This document shows positions 16,512 through 24,520 of a DNA stretch of 64,000 bases, piece by piece. The stretch spans positions 6,386,001-6,450,000 of the forward strand of contig NZ_LT670819.1 of the NCBI RefSeq assembly GCF_900129855.1. The letters are read 5' to 3'. Each line of letters starts with the position of its first letter. Positions within the stretch are counted from its first letter, which is position 1. Under the pieces are notes generated by a model. That model was not told the DNA's origin. It made no database searches and saw only the letters and a program-made list of their open reading frames with translations. The position numbers and the translations under genes were made by a program. The stretch comes from Streptomyces sp. 3214.6 (GTDB taxonomy: Bacteria; Actinomycetota; Actinomycetes; Streptomycetales; Streptomycetaceae).

Positions 16512-17462
16512 TTAACCCTTCACTCCGGTGAGGGTGACACCTTCGACGAACGCCTTCTGGGCGAAGAAGAACACGAGGATCACGGGGGCCATGACCAGCA
16601 CGGTGGCCGCCATGGTGAGGTTCCAGTCGGTGTGGTGCGCGCCCTTGAAGGACTCCAGGCCGTAGGACAGGGTCCAGGCGGCCGGGTTCTCCGAGGTGTA
16701 GATCTGCGGGCCGAAGTAGTCGTTCCAGGCGGCGAAGAACTGGAAGAGCGCGATCGCCGCGATGCCGGGCTTGGCCATCGGCAGGACCACCTTCAGCAGG
16801 GTGCGCAGGTCACCGCAGCCGTCCACCTTCGCCGCGTCCACGTACTCGTCGGGGATCGTCATCAGGAACTGGCGCAACAGGAAGATCGAGAACGCGTCGC
16901 CGAACGCCAGCGGGATGATCATCGGCCACAGGGTGCCCGACAGGTCCAGCTGCTTCGCCCAGAAGAGGTACATCGGGATGACGACCACCTGGGGAGGCAG
17001 CATCATCATCGAGATCACCAGCATCAGCGTCAGATTGCGGCCCCGGAAGCGGAACTTGGCGAGCGCGTACGCGACGGGGACCGAGGACACGACGGTAAGG
17101 ACTGTTCCCAGTCCGGCGTAGATCAGCGTGTTCTTCCACCAGGTCAGGAAACCGGGGGTGTCGAAGACCTTCCGGTAGTTGGCCCATTCCCAGGTGTGCG
17201 GGATCAGATCCCGGCTGAGCGCCTGCGAGTCGCTCATCAGGGAGGTCAGGAAGACGAACACGAAGGGGAGCGTGAAGAACAGGGCCGCCGCGACGCCGAG
17301 GGAGTGGACCGCGATCCATTCCAGGAGCGCCTTGCGGCGGGCCGTGCGCTCGGCGGGCGAGGCGGGCGCCTTCGACTCCACCTGCCCCGGTACTCGGGCC
17401 GTGCGCCGGGTCGCGCCCCGGGCCGTGTCGTGGGGCATGTCGTGGGCCGTGTCCTGGGCCAT
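16512..17462 (-). CDS. csnG: carbohydrate ABC transporter permease CsnG (MalG type)
   Basis: A permease of about 316 residues with six membrane helices and the MalG-type coupling loop EYVDAAKVDGCGDLRTLLKV (EAA motif, about residues 205-225). The C-terminus VEGVTLTGVKG is typical of sugar permeases that act with a solute-binding lipoprotein. It forms the membrane channel with CsnF. The N-terminal 45 residues are hydrophilic. ATG 17462 is preferred because GCAGGTGA lies just upstream; a GTG at 17471, inside the csnF end, is possible. Confidence 0.88.
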   Translation of the reverse strand: MAQDTAHDMPHDTARGATRRTARVPGQVESKAPASPAERTARRKALLEWIAVHSLGVAAALFFTLPFVFVFLTSLMSDSQALSRDLIPHTWEWANYRKVFDTPGFLTWWKNTLIYAGLGTVLTVVSSVPVAYALAKFRFRGRNLTLMLVISMMMLPPQVVVIPMYLFWAKQLDLSGTLWPMIIPLAFGDAFSIFLLRQFLMTIPDEYVDAAKVDGCGDLRTLLKVVLPMAKPGIAAIALFQFFAAWNDYFGPQIYTSENPAAWTLSYGLESFKGAHHTDWNLTMAATVLVMAPVILVFFFAQKAFVEGVTLTGVKG

Positions 17463-17463
17463 G

Positions 17464-18408
17464 TCAGTCACCTGCCTGGATGAGACCGCCCCGGCGCCGC
17501 ATCAACAGCGCGGTGAACGCCATCGACAGGGCGAACAGGACCAGGGCGACGACACAGGCTGAGCCGTAGTCGAAGCGCTGGAAGCCGAGGTTGTAGACGA
17601 GTTGGGGGAGGGTGAGCGTGGAGTGCTCGGGATAGCCGGGCTCGAACAGGGTGCCCGCGCCCTGGATCACGCCCGAGGCGACCTTTCCCGCGACGAGCGG
17701 CTGCGTGTAGCACTGCATCGCCGCGATCACCCCGGTGACGACCGCGAACATGATGATCGGCGAGATGTTGGGAAGGGTGACGAACCGGAACCGCTGCCAC
17801 GCCGACGCGCCGTCCAGCTCCGCCGCCTCGTACTGCTCTTTGGGCACGTCGAGCAGCGCGGCCATGAAGATGACCATCAGGTCGCCCACGCCCCACAGGA
17901 ACATCAGCGTGAGGGCCGGCTTGGACCAGTTCGGGTCGTTGAACCAGGCCGGCGCCGGGATGCCGATCTTCTCCAGGATCGAGTTGACCGGGCCCGTACC
18001 GGGGTTGAGGAGGAACGCGAACGCCATCGTCGCGGCGACCGGCGGGGCGAGGTAGGGCAGGTAGAACAGGGTCCGGAAGACACCCGTACCCGTCTTGATC
18101 TTCGTGATCAGCATGCCGATCCCGAGTCCGAACAGGACCCGCAGGGTCACCATGATCACGACGAGCCAGAGGGTGTTGCGCAGGGCCGGCCAGAAGAACG
18201 GATAGTGCTCGAAGACGTACGTCCAGTTCTTCGTGCCGCTCCACGTCGGCGGCCGGAAGCCGTCGTAGTGCATGAACGAGAAGTAGACCGTCGAGATCAT
18301 CGGGTACGCGAAGAAGACCGCGAAGCCGATCAGCCAGGGGGAGAGGAAGGCGAGGGTGCGCAGCGTCGAGCGACGGTGCTTCGCCCGCAACGTGTGGGTG
18401 GCCGCCAT
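17464..18408 (-). CDS. csnF: carbohydrate ABC transporter permease CsnF (MalF type)
   Basis: A 314-residue sugar permease with six helices and the EAA-type loop EQYEAAELDGASAWQRFRFV (about residues 195-215). It starts with a short basic tail and AFLSPWLIGFAVFFAYPM, typical of MalF/UgpA-type subunits. Its ATG lies two bases after the csnE stop and its own stop meets the csnG start, so csnE-F-G are one translational unit. The ATPase is missing from the operon. In Streptomyces such sugar importers usually share the ATPase MsiK encoded elsewhere. Confidence 0.88.
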   Translation of the reverse strand: MAATHTLRAKHRRSTLRTLAFLSPWLIGFAVFFAYPMISTVYFSFMHYDGFRPPTWSGTKNWTYVFEHYPFFWPALRNTLWLVVIMVTLRVLFGLGIGMLITKIKTGTGVFRTLFYLPYLAPPVAATMAFAFLLNPGTGPVNSILEKIGIPAPAWFNDPNWSKPALTLMFLWGVGDLMVIFMAALLDVPKEQYEAAELDGASAWQRFRFVTLPNISPIIMFAVVTGVIAAMQCYTQPLVAGKVASGVIQGAGTLFEPGYPEHSTLTLPQLVYNLGFQRFDYGSACVVALVLFALSMAFTALLMRRRGGLIQAGD

Positions 18409-18410
18409 CG

Positions 18411-19760
18411 CTACTTCGCCTGCGCGATGTCCGTGTCGATCTGCGCGGCCGCCTTCTTCAGGCCCGCCTGCAGGTCGGTGACCTTGCCGCTCTCGTAGTC
18501 GTAGCCGAGCTGCTGGACGGTGGCGAGGTAGACGCCGCCGTTGATCGAGGCCGGGGAGGTGGTCGAGTTCGGGTTGGCGGCGATGTCGAGGAAGGTCTTG
18601 AAGCGCGGGTCGTACTTCAGGTCGGGGGACTTCAGGGCGGCCAGCGTGGAGGGCACGTTGTGGATGGCGTTGGAGAAGGCGACCACCGCGGACGTGTCGG
18701 TGGTCATGTACTTCACCAGTTCCCAGGCCGCGTTCTGCTTCTTGCTGGTGGCGGCGATGCCGGCGATGGTGCCGGTGATGTAGCCCTTGCCGTACTGGGC
18801 CGCCTGGTCGTCAGGGACGGGCAGCGGGGCGACGCCGATCTCGAAGTCCGGCTTGGCGTCCAGGGCCATGCCCAGGCGCCACTCGCCGTCGAGCTGCATG
18901 GCGACCTGGCCGGTCTGGAAGGGATGCTTCGGGCCCCACTCGTCGCCGAGTGTCGACCGGAAGGTCTCCAGCTTCTTGAAGCCGCCGAGCTCGTCGACGA
19001 GCTTCTTCTGGAGGGTGAAGGCGGCTGCCACGGCCGGGTCGGTGGCGATGGTCGACTTGCCCGCCGTGTCGAAGTACGTCGGGGAGAACTGGCCGAGGTA
19101 GTGCTCGGTGGTGGTCTCCCAGCCGTGGTAGTCCGGCATGAAGCCGAGCTGCTTGAACGTGTTCCCCTTGGGGATCGTCAGCTTCTTGGCGTCGGCCTCG
19201 AACTCGGTCCAGGTCCTGGGCGGGGAGGTGATGCCCGCCTTCTTGAACGCCGTCTTGTTGTAGTACAGGCCGTACGCGTCGCCCAGCAGGGGGACGGCAC
19301 AGCGGTTGCCGTCGTACTGGGTGTACTGGTTCATCGCCTTCGGGAAGGTCGTGGACGGGTCGATGTCCGCCTTCTTGAAGTACGGGTTGAGGTCGATCAG
19401 GGCGCCCGACGAGCAGAACTTGCCGACGTTGTTGGTGGTGAACGACGAGATCACGTCCGGCGCCTTGCTGCCGCCCGCGCGCAGCGCCTGGTTGATCTTG
19501 TCGTCGGTCATGTTGCCGACGACGTTCACATGGATGTTGGGGTGCGTCTTCTCGAAGCCCGAGATCAGCGACTGGACGGCCTTGACCTCGTTCGGCGCGC
19601 TCCAGGCGTGCCAGAAGGTAAGGGTTGTTTCCTTTGACGCGTCGTCGTCGGCGCCGGCCGCGGACTGGCCGGTGCAGGCGGTGGTGCTCAGCAGGAGGGC
19701 CGTGGAGGCGGTGAGGGCAAAAGCCGCCTTTCGGACGACTTCGGATATGCGTGTGGGCAT
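18411..19760 (-). CDS. csnE: extracellular sugar-binding lipoprotein CsnE
   Basis: A 449-residue family 1 solute-binding protein. The signal peptide (about residues 1-29) ends in a lipobox-like STTAC, giving a lipidated Cys. The mature part starts LTFWHAWSAPNE and has SGFEKTHPNIHVNVVG and the conserved GEWRLGMAL region of sugar binders. It would capture chitosan-derived oligosaccharides for CsnFG. ATG 19760 opens directly on the basic signal-peptide start; the frame upstream runs antisense to csnR and is not coding. A 107-bp gap separates it from csnR. Confidence 0.88.
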   Translation of the reverse strand: MPTRISEVVRKAAFALTASTALLLSTTACTGQSAAGADDDASKETTLTFWHAWSAPNEVKAVQSLISGFEKTHPNIHVNVVGNMTDDKINQALRAGGSKAPDVISSFTTNNVGKFCSSGALIDLNPYFKKADIDPSTTFPKAMNQYTQYDGNRCAVPLLGDAYGLYYNKTAFKKAGITSPPRTWTEFEADAKKLTIPKGNTFKQLGFMPDYHGWETTTEHYLGQFSPTYFDTAGKSTIATDPAVAAAFTLQKKLVDELGGFKKLETFRSTLGDEWGPKHPFQTGQVAMQLDGEWRLGMALDAKPDFEIGVAPLPVPDDQAAQYGKGYITGTIAGIAATSKKQNAAWELVKYMTTDTSAVVAFSNAIHNVPSTLAALKSPDLKYDPRFKTFLDIAANPNSTTSPASINGGVYLATVQQLGYDYESGKVTDLQAGLKKAAAQIDTDIAQAK

Positions 19761-19867
19761 GGCGGAGCCTTCCAGGGACAGGGCAGGGCAGGACAGGGTG
19801 AGGTGTGAGGTGGGTGTGACGTCAGGTGACGTGCGGGGGCGAAGGGGAGGTGCGGGAGCGGGTGCTG

Positions 19868-21079
19868 CTAGCGCGAGGTGTCGAAGACCTCGTCGCGGGT
19901 GGCGGCCAGCGCGCTCTCCAGCGCGCCGCGCAGGACGGGCTGTTCGGTGACGTCGCCCATGACCAGCTTCGGCCGGGACGCGGCCAGCTCCTCCAGCTCG
20001 GCCTGGACGAGGGCGCGCAGTGTCTCGCCGCCGGCGGTCAGGCTGGCGCCGCTGAGGACGACGAGTTCGGGGTCGAGTACGGAGACGAGCGAGGCGAGAC
20101 CGGTCGCGAGCCGGGTCGCGTACGTCTGGAGCAGCAGCCGGTTCAGGACCGTGTCCTCGGCGGCGGCCCGCTCGACGAGCCCGGCTGCGACCTCGGCGTA
20201 CGGTCCGGACGGGATGCCGGTCATGCCGAGCTCCCGGGCGAGCTGGGGGATGGCCTGCGAGCCCGCCAGTTCCTGGTAGCCGCCGCTGTTGGCTTTGGTC
20301 ACCTGCCGGACCAGGGGTGCGCCGGGAACCGGCAGGAAACCCACCTCGCCCGCGCCGCCGGTCCAGCCACGGTGCAGCCGGCCGCCGAGGACGAGGGCCG
20401 CGCCGAGACCGCCCTCGTTCCACAGCAGGACGAAGTCCTCGTGGTCGCGGGCCGCGCCGAGCCGTTGTTCGGCGACGGCGGCGAGGTTGACGTCGTTCTC
20501 GTACTCGACCGGCATCGGCAGGGCTGCGGCGAGGTCGTCGAGCAGCGTCGGGGAGTGCCAGCCGGGCAGGTGGGAGGCGTAGCGCAGACGGCCGGTGGTG
20601 GGGTCGAAGGCGCCGGGGGTGGCGACGACGAGCCGCCGTACGTCGTCCCGGGTGAGGTGTGCGGCCTTCACCGCGCCGTCGAGGGCGTCGGTGACCTGCC
20701 GTACGACGGCCCCCGCGGTCTTGCGGCCGGGCGTGGGCACCTCGTACGTGCCCACGGTGCGGCCGGTGACGTCGGCGACGGCGGCGAGGACGCGTTCGGG
20801 GGTGACGTCCAGACCGGCGGCGTACGCGGCGGCCGGGTTGACCTCGTACAGCTGGGCGTTGGGGCCCGGGCGTCCCTCGGTGGTGCCGGTGGCCAGAACC
20901 AGTCCCGCCGCCTCCAGGCGGGCCAGGAGCTGTGAGGCGGTGGGCTTGGACAGGCCGGTGAGCTTGCCGATGCGGGTGCGCGACAGGGGGCCGTGCGCCA
21001 GCAGGAGGTCGAGGGCGGCGCGGTCGTTCATGGCGCGCAGGACGCGCGGCGTGCCCGGCGTACCGGCGGTTCCTGCCAT
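19868..21079 (-). CDS. csnR: ROK-family repressor CsnR
   Basis: A 403-residue ROK-family regulator: N-terminal winged helix (about residues 15-75, LLLAHGPLSRTRIGKLTGLSKPTASQLLARL) followed by a sugar-kinase-like fold. The ATP loop is degenerate (GLDVTPERVLAAVADV) and the usual CxCGxxGC zinc motif is absent, so it should bind DNA and ligand but not phosphorylate sugar. The gene order csnR-E-F-G-H-K matches the chitosan oligosaccharide operon of S. coelicolor. A 15-bp palindrome about 75 bp upstream fits autoregulation. ATG 21079 has GGCAGGTG upstream. Confidence 0.87.
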   Translation of the reverse strand: MAGTAGTPGTPRVLRAMNDRAALDLLLAHGPLSRTRIGKLTGLSKPTASQLLARLEAAGLVLATGTTEGRPGPNAQLYEVNPAAAYAAGLDVTPERVLAAVADVTGRTVGTYEVPTPGRKTAGAVVRQVTDALDGAVKAAHLTRDDVRRLVVATPGAFDPTTGRLRYASHLPGWHSPTLLDDLAAALPMPVEYENDVNLAAVAEQRLGAARDHEDFVLLWNEGGLGAALVLGGRLHRGWTGGAGEVGFLPVPGAPLVRQVTKANSGGYQELAGSQAIPQLARELGMTGIPSGPYAEVAAGLVERAAAEDTVLNRLLLQTYATRLATGLASLVSVLDPELVVLSGASLTAGGETLRALVQAELEELAASRPKLVMGDVTEQPVLRGALESALAATRDEVFDTSR

Positions 21080-21152
21080 GGGTCGACACCTGCCTTTCTG
21101 AACTGCACAGCTTTTCAGTGACGCGGGACACAAGTCCACTTCCGGTCACTGT

Positions 21153-21167
21153 TAGGAAAGTTTCCTA
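21153..21167. promoter_or_regulatory. palindromic operator upstream of csnR
   Basis: TAGGAAA-G-TTTCCTA is a perfect 7-1-7 inverted repeat about 75 bp before the csnR start. As I recall, arms of the AGGAAA/TTTCCT type are reported for CsnR and related ROK repressors, so this is the likely CsnR box controlling the operon. Confidence 0.8.
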
Positions 21168-21224
21168 TCGGCTGGCAGGAACGTAAGCCCGGCACGAAGG
21201 GGGCGTCAAGGCGCGAAACGGCAA

Positions 21225-21262
21225 ACGCCCCCGAGGCAACAGAGTCGTTACCTCGGGGGCGT
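21225..21262 (-). terminator. strong hairpin after the MscS gene
   Basis: A perfect 12-bp stem (ACGCCCCCGAGG at 21225-21236 with CCTCGGGGGCGT at 21251-21262), extended inward by three more pairs across one mismatch. It lies 27 bp after the mscS stop and isolates the csnR promoter. Confidence 0.85.
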
Positions 21263-21289
21263 GCGGCGGATGCTGGCGTGCGTTGCCTC

Positions 21290-22396
21290 TTACTTCGCCT
21301 GAGGCGTCGTCGCCCGCTGCGGAGTGATCGGTGTCGCCGCCGCGTGCTGCGGGGAGTCCGCGTTGGAGAACACGGACGGCGCCGCGACCGCCTCCGTGGG
21401 GTCGGCCGGGTCCGCCGTGAGGGGGACGGTCTCGCCGCCCACGATGCGGATGTCGGCCGCGTCGAAGGCGCGCTTGACGCGCCAGCGCAGCTCCCGCTCG
21501 ACCGAGAGGGCCTTGCCCGGCATCGTCTTCGCGGAGACGCGGACCACCATCGAGTCCAGCAGGACGCTGTCCAGACCGAGGACCTCGATCGGGCTCCACA
21601 GGAGCTCGTTCCAGGGCTCTTCCTTGCTCATCTTCTCGGCGACCTCGTCCAGCGTGGCCTTGACCCGGTCGAGGTCCTCCGACGCCTTGACGGTGACGTC
21701 GACGCCGGCCGTCGCCCAGCCCTGCGACAGATTGCCGATCCGCTTGACCTCGCCGTTGCGGACGTACCAGATCTCACCGTTGGCGCCGCGCAGCTTGGTC
21801 ACGCGCAGGCCCACCTCTATGACCTCGCCGGTGGCCACGCCCGCGTCGATCTGGTCACCGACGCCGTACTGGTCCTCAAGGATCATGAAGACGCCGGAGA
21901 GGAAGTCCGTGACCAGGTTGCGCGCGCCGAATCCGATCGCCACGCCCGCGACACCCGCGGAGGCCAGCAGCGGGGCGAGGTTGATCTCGAATGTGGCCAG
22001 AACCATCAGTGCGGCCGTGCCGAGGATCAGGAAACTCGCCACCGAACGCAGCACCGAGCCGATCGCCTGCGAGCGCTGACGACGCCGCTCGGTGTTGACC
22101 AGCAGCCCGCCCAGCGCCGTCCCGTCGACCGACGCCACGGTGCGGTTCATCCGGTCGATCAGCTTGGTGATCGCCCGCTGCACCACCACTCTCAGCACCA
22201 CGGCGATGGCGAGGATCAGCAGGACCCTCAGGCCGATCGCCAGCCACGTCGACCAGTTCTGCTCGACCCAGCTGGCCGCGTTCGTCGCGCTCTCCTGGGC
22301 GTCCTGAAGGGACGGGACCGTCACCGTGGTCGGCGACTCCGAGGGAGTCGGCGACGGCGAGGCGTCGGCGGCCAGTAGGACGGCGGGCAAGGACAC
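21290..22396 (-). CDS. MscS-family mechanosensitive ion channel
   Basis: A 368-residue small-conductance mechanosensitive channel. An N-terminal hydrophobic segment and Ser/Pro/Thr-rich stretch precede three membrane helices. The pore helix region is LLASAGVAGVAIGFGARNLVTDFLSGVFMI (about residues 160-190), followed by the DQYGVGDQIDAG start of the cytoplasmic beta domain. It would release solutes on osmotic downshift. GTG 22396 was chosen because GGAGG lies eight bases upstream; the frame further up lacks such a site. The C-terminal ~45 residues are a disordered Ala/Pro/Thr tail. Confidence 0.88.
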   Translation of the reverse strand: MSLPAVLLAADASPSPTPSESPTTVTVPSLQDAQESATNAASWVEQNWSTWLAIGLRVLLILAIAVVLRVVVQRAITKLIDRMNRTVASVDGTALGGLLVNTERRRQRSQAIGSVLRSVASFLILGTAALMVLATFEINLAPLLASAGVAGVAIGFGARNLVTDFLSGVFMILEDQYGVGDQIDAGVATGEVIEVGLRVTKLRGANGEIWYVRNGEVKRIGNLSQGWATAGVDVTVKASEDLDRVKATLDEVAEKMSKEEPWNELLWSPIEVLGLDSVLLDSMVVRVSAKTMPGKALSVERELRWRVKRAFDAADIRIVGGETVPLTADPADPTEAVAAPSVFSNADSPQHAAATPITPQRATTPQAK

Positions 22397-22720
22397 GGCA
22401 GGTACCTCCAGGTGCTGCACTGCTCCATCCGGTGTGGCGGTCAAGGGCGACACGCGCTGCAAGGTCACGGAAAGGTCACCGGAAAGGCAGAACCACCACA
22501 CTAACGGGGCATTGTGAGTGGTTCGGCGAGATACGTGAAGGAGAGACGGTCCTCACCTGCGCTTGAACCGGCCATGATCCTGGGGAGAAAACAGGGTGTG
22601 GTCGAAAACACTCCCAGCCCGTTACCGGGACATGGTGGCGCGTCCACCAGCCCAGAGGAGAGACTGACTGCAGATCGTCCCGGCGCGAGCCACGCGCCGC
22701 CGACGCCCAAGGAGGCATCC
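22397..22720. other. intergenic region between mscS-like and HNH genes
   Basis: This 324-bp gap holds the divergent upstream regions of the MscS and HNH genes. An open frame in phase with the HNH gene extends up to about 22514, but it has no family resemblance and poor composition, so I treat it as non-coding leader. I see no riboswitch, tRNA or strong hairpin. Confidence 0.6.
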
Positions 22721-23257
22721 GTGCCGCATGTCCTGGTCCTCAACGCGTCGTACGAGCCGCTCGGCGTCGTACCGCTCCGCCGCGCGCTCATCCTCGTCCT
22801 GGAGAACAAGGCAGTCTCCCTGGAGGAATCCGGCGCCTTCATGCACAGCGCGACCGTCACAGTCCCCGCACCCAGCGTGGTCCGGCTCAAGCGATTCGTC
22901 CGGGTTCCCTATCGGGGGCCCGTACCTCTCACCCGTCGGGCGCTGTTCGCCCGGGACGGGGGCCGGTGCATGTACTGCGGTGGCGTCGCAACCAGCGTCG
23001 ACCACGTCATCCCGCGCAGCCGCGGGGGCAAACACGTGTGGGACAACGTCGTGGCGTCCTGCCGCCGCTGCAACCACGTCAAGGCCGACCGGCACCTCGT
23101 CGAGATCGGCTGGCGGCTGCGCCACAAACCCGCTCCCCCCTCCGGCCTCGCCTGGCGCATCATCGGCACGGGCCATAGGGACCCGCGCTGGCTGCCGTAC
23201 TTGCAGCCGTACGGCGCGGACGACGCCCTGGCCCGGATCGACGGCATCTCCGCCTAG
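22721..23257 (+). CDS. HNH endonuclease
   Basis: A 178-residue HNH nuclease. The finger and active site are CMYCG ... VDHVIPRSRGG ... WDNVVASCRRCNHVKADR (about residues 85-130), with two CxxC pairs binding structural zinc and the catalytic His in DHV. Such small HNH proteins are conserved in actinobacteria and their cellular role is unclear. The N-terminal 70 residues (VLVLNASYEPLGVVPLRRA) are the usual partner domain. GTG 22721 is preferred because GGAGG stands five bases upstream and the conserved domain begins immediately. Confidence 0.9.
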   Translation: MPHVLVLNASYEPLGVVPLRRALILVLENKAVSLEESGAFMHSATVTVPAPSVVRLKRFVRVPYRGPVPLTRRALFARDGGRCMYCGGVATSVDHVIPRSRGGKHVWDNVVASCRRCNHVKADRHLVEIGWRLRHKPAPPSGLAWRIIGTGHRDPRWLPYLQPYGADDALARIDGISA

Positions 23258-23391
23258 CGATCCGGGCTTTTGCATGCCCCGTGGCGCCGCCCACAGACCG
23301 GCACAGCCACGGGGCCCTTCGGGACGGACCGGTCGCGCAGCGGGGGAGACTATCGGGGAGCGCCGCCTCAGCCGAACCAGCTCACCTTCAG

Positions 23392-23703
23392 TCAGCCACC
23401 GGCGACCTCGCGGTGCGCCGCGCGGACGATGTCACCGGCCTCGCGGATGGCACGGTCGCGTACGTCGGGGTCCGGATCGCTGACGGCCTGCTCGGCGGCG
23501 TGCAGGCGGCGAGCGGTCTCGGGGTACCTCTCGATCTCGACGACGACGCCCCACTCCGTCTCGCGCGGGACCGGCTGCCGCTCCCCGCGCGGGTCGCTGA
23601 CCTCCACTCGGAGAGTCTCGGCGGTGGCGGTGAGGCGCACGCGGATGAGCCGGTCGCGCAGGCTGCCGTGCAACAGGGCGTGCGCCTGGCCTGCGCAGCA
23701 GCG
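23392..23703 (-). pseudogene. remnant of a HATPase-type regulator (RsbW-like) fused to unknown tail
   Basis: The frame reads HGSLRDRLIRVRLTATAETLRVEVSDPRGERQPVP, a segment typical of the ATP-binding (anti-sigma-like) regulators abundant in Streptomyces, but the N-terminal N-box region and the GRGLLL glycine box are missing. After VPRE the sequence jumps to TEWGVVVEIERYPE and a short helical tail ending at 23392, so there may be an internal deletion. A stop immediately upstream (23704-23706) cuts it off. No proper start or binding site is present. Confidence 0.6.
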
Positions 23704-24124
23704 TCAGGGTCCGGTGCTTGTCCCAGGCCGTCGCACACGGCGCGCTCCCGGCGCCGGTGAAGACGATCCCGGACGTCTCCAGGAGCCCTTGGCGCCGTCC
23801 GTCGCCGCCCCATCCGCCGTGCAGGGCGGGAAAGACGAGATCGGCCCGGCGCAGCAGTGAGAGCACCCGGCCGGTGGCGACGGCGTCGGCCGTCAGCTTG
23901 CGCCGCGCGTCTTCGTCGAGCTCCTCGGGCGACAGCTCCGCCCCCGTGCGCGGGAGGCCCGTCCGGTCGCGGACCGGGCCGGTCGGCACGGGGCCGGTCG
24001 CGGCCGGATCGATCACCAGGACCTCGTGGCCGAGCTCGATCAGCGCTCCTGCCACGGCGAGCCCGGAGTCCAGCGACATGCCGCGCTCCGCACTCTCCCC
24101 GCCGGACAGCACGGTGATCTTCAT
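23701..24124 (-). pseudogene. truncated D-alanine-D-alanine ligase-like gene
   Basis: From ATG 24124 the frame encodes about 140 residues of the N-terminal domain of a D-Ala-D-Ala ligase-like ATP-grasp protein: MKITVLSGGESAERGMSLDS, VFPALHGGWGGDG, GLLETSGIVFTGAGS and CATAWDKHRTL. The resemblance stops at about 23700; the central and C-terminal ATP-grasp domains, with all nucleotide- and metal-binding residues, are absent. The frame runs on to 23432 as Arg/Pro-rich nonsense antisense to nothing recognisable. It joins the HATPase fragment at the same point, so a deletion probably fused two genes. Confidence 0.7.
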
Positions 24125-24311
24125 GATCGGATTCTGACCCGGCCCGCGCGCCCGGAACCGGAGATCATCCCGGTGTGCCAATGGAGGGCAGCAAGGAATG
24201 CGGTGAAGTTGAATGACGTCAAGACATCTGTCGGACGTCTGCCATCGCGCTCACTGGGTAGGCCTGCGGTAGCCGACGCAGTACCACGCCATGATCCATC
24301 AGGAGGTCCCC

Positions 24312-24518
24312 GTGATCGCACCGGCCCACTCCAAACGCCCGGCGGAGCCTTCCGCCGATGCACCCGTCGCCCTCGCCGACCCCCACCTGTGCGCGTTCAG
24401 CGCCGAAGGGACGTGCGTGGAACCCCCGCTGACCAGCGAGCCTCCGCTGCCCGACGCCGAGCCCCTGACCAGTGAGCCGCCGCTCGGCGTCGTGGACTCC
24501 GACTCCACGAGGCCGTAG
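24312..24518 (+). CDS. small repeat-containing peptide coupled to malQ
   Basis: A 68-residue acidic, Pro-rich protein with GTG start 24312 and a strong AGGAGG five bases upstream. The second half has a duplicated motif, EPPLTSEPPL then EPLTSEPPL; two Cys residues lie just before it (CAFSAEGTC). There is no signal peptide or membrane helix. Its stop lies two bases before the malQ ATG, so it is translationally coupled to malQ. I know no family. It could be a regulatory leader, a peptide precursor, or simply a small conserved protein. Confidence 0.6.
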   Translation: MIAPAHSKRPAEPSADAPVALADPHLCAFSAEGTCVEPPLTSEPPLPDAEPLTSEPPLGVVDSDSTRP

Positions 24519-24520
24519 CG

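Noticed and set aside
19761..21149. Large upstream extension of the sugar-binding protein frame
   Set aside because: It overlaps csnR in another frame and lacks the signal peptide start; the lipoprotein start at 19760 is clear.
22514..22720. N-terminal extension of the HNH protein
   Set aside because: The frame stays open but has no resemblance to the family, and GTG 22721 has a strong GGAGG site.
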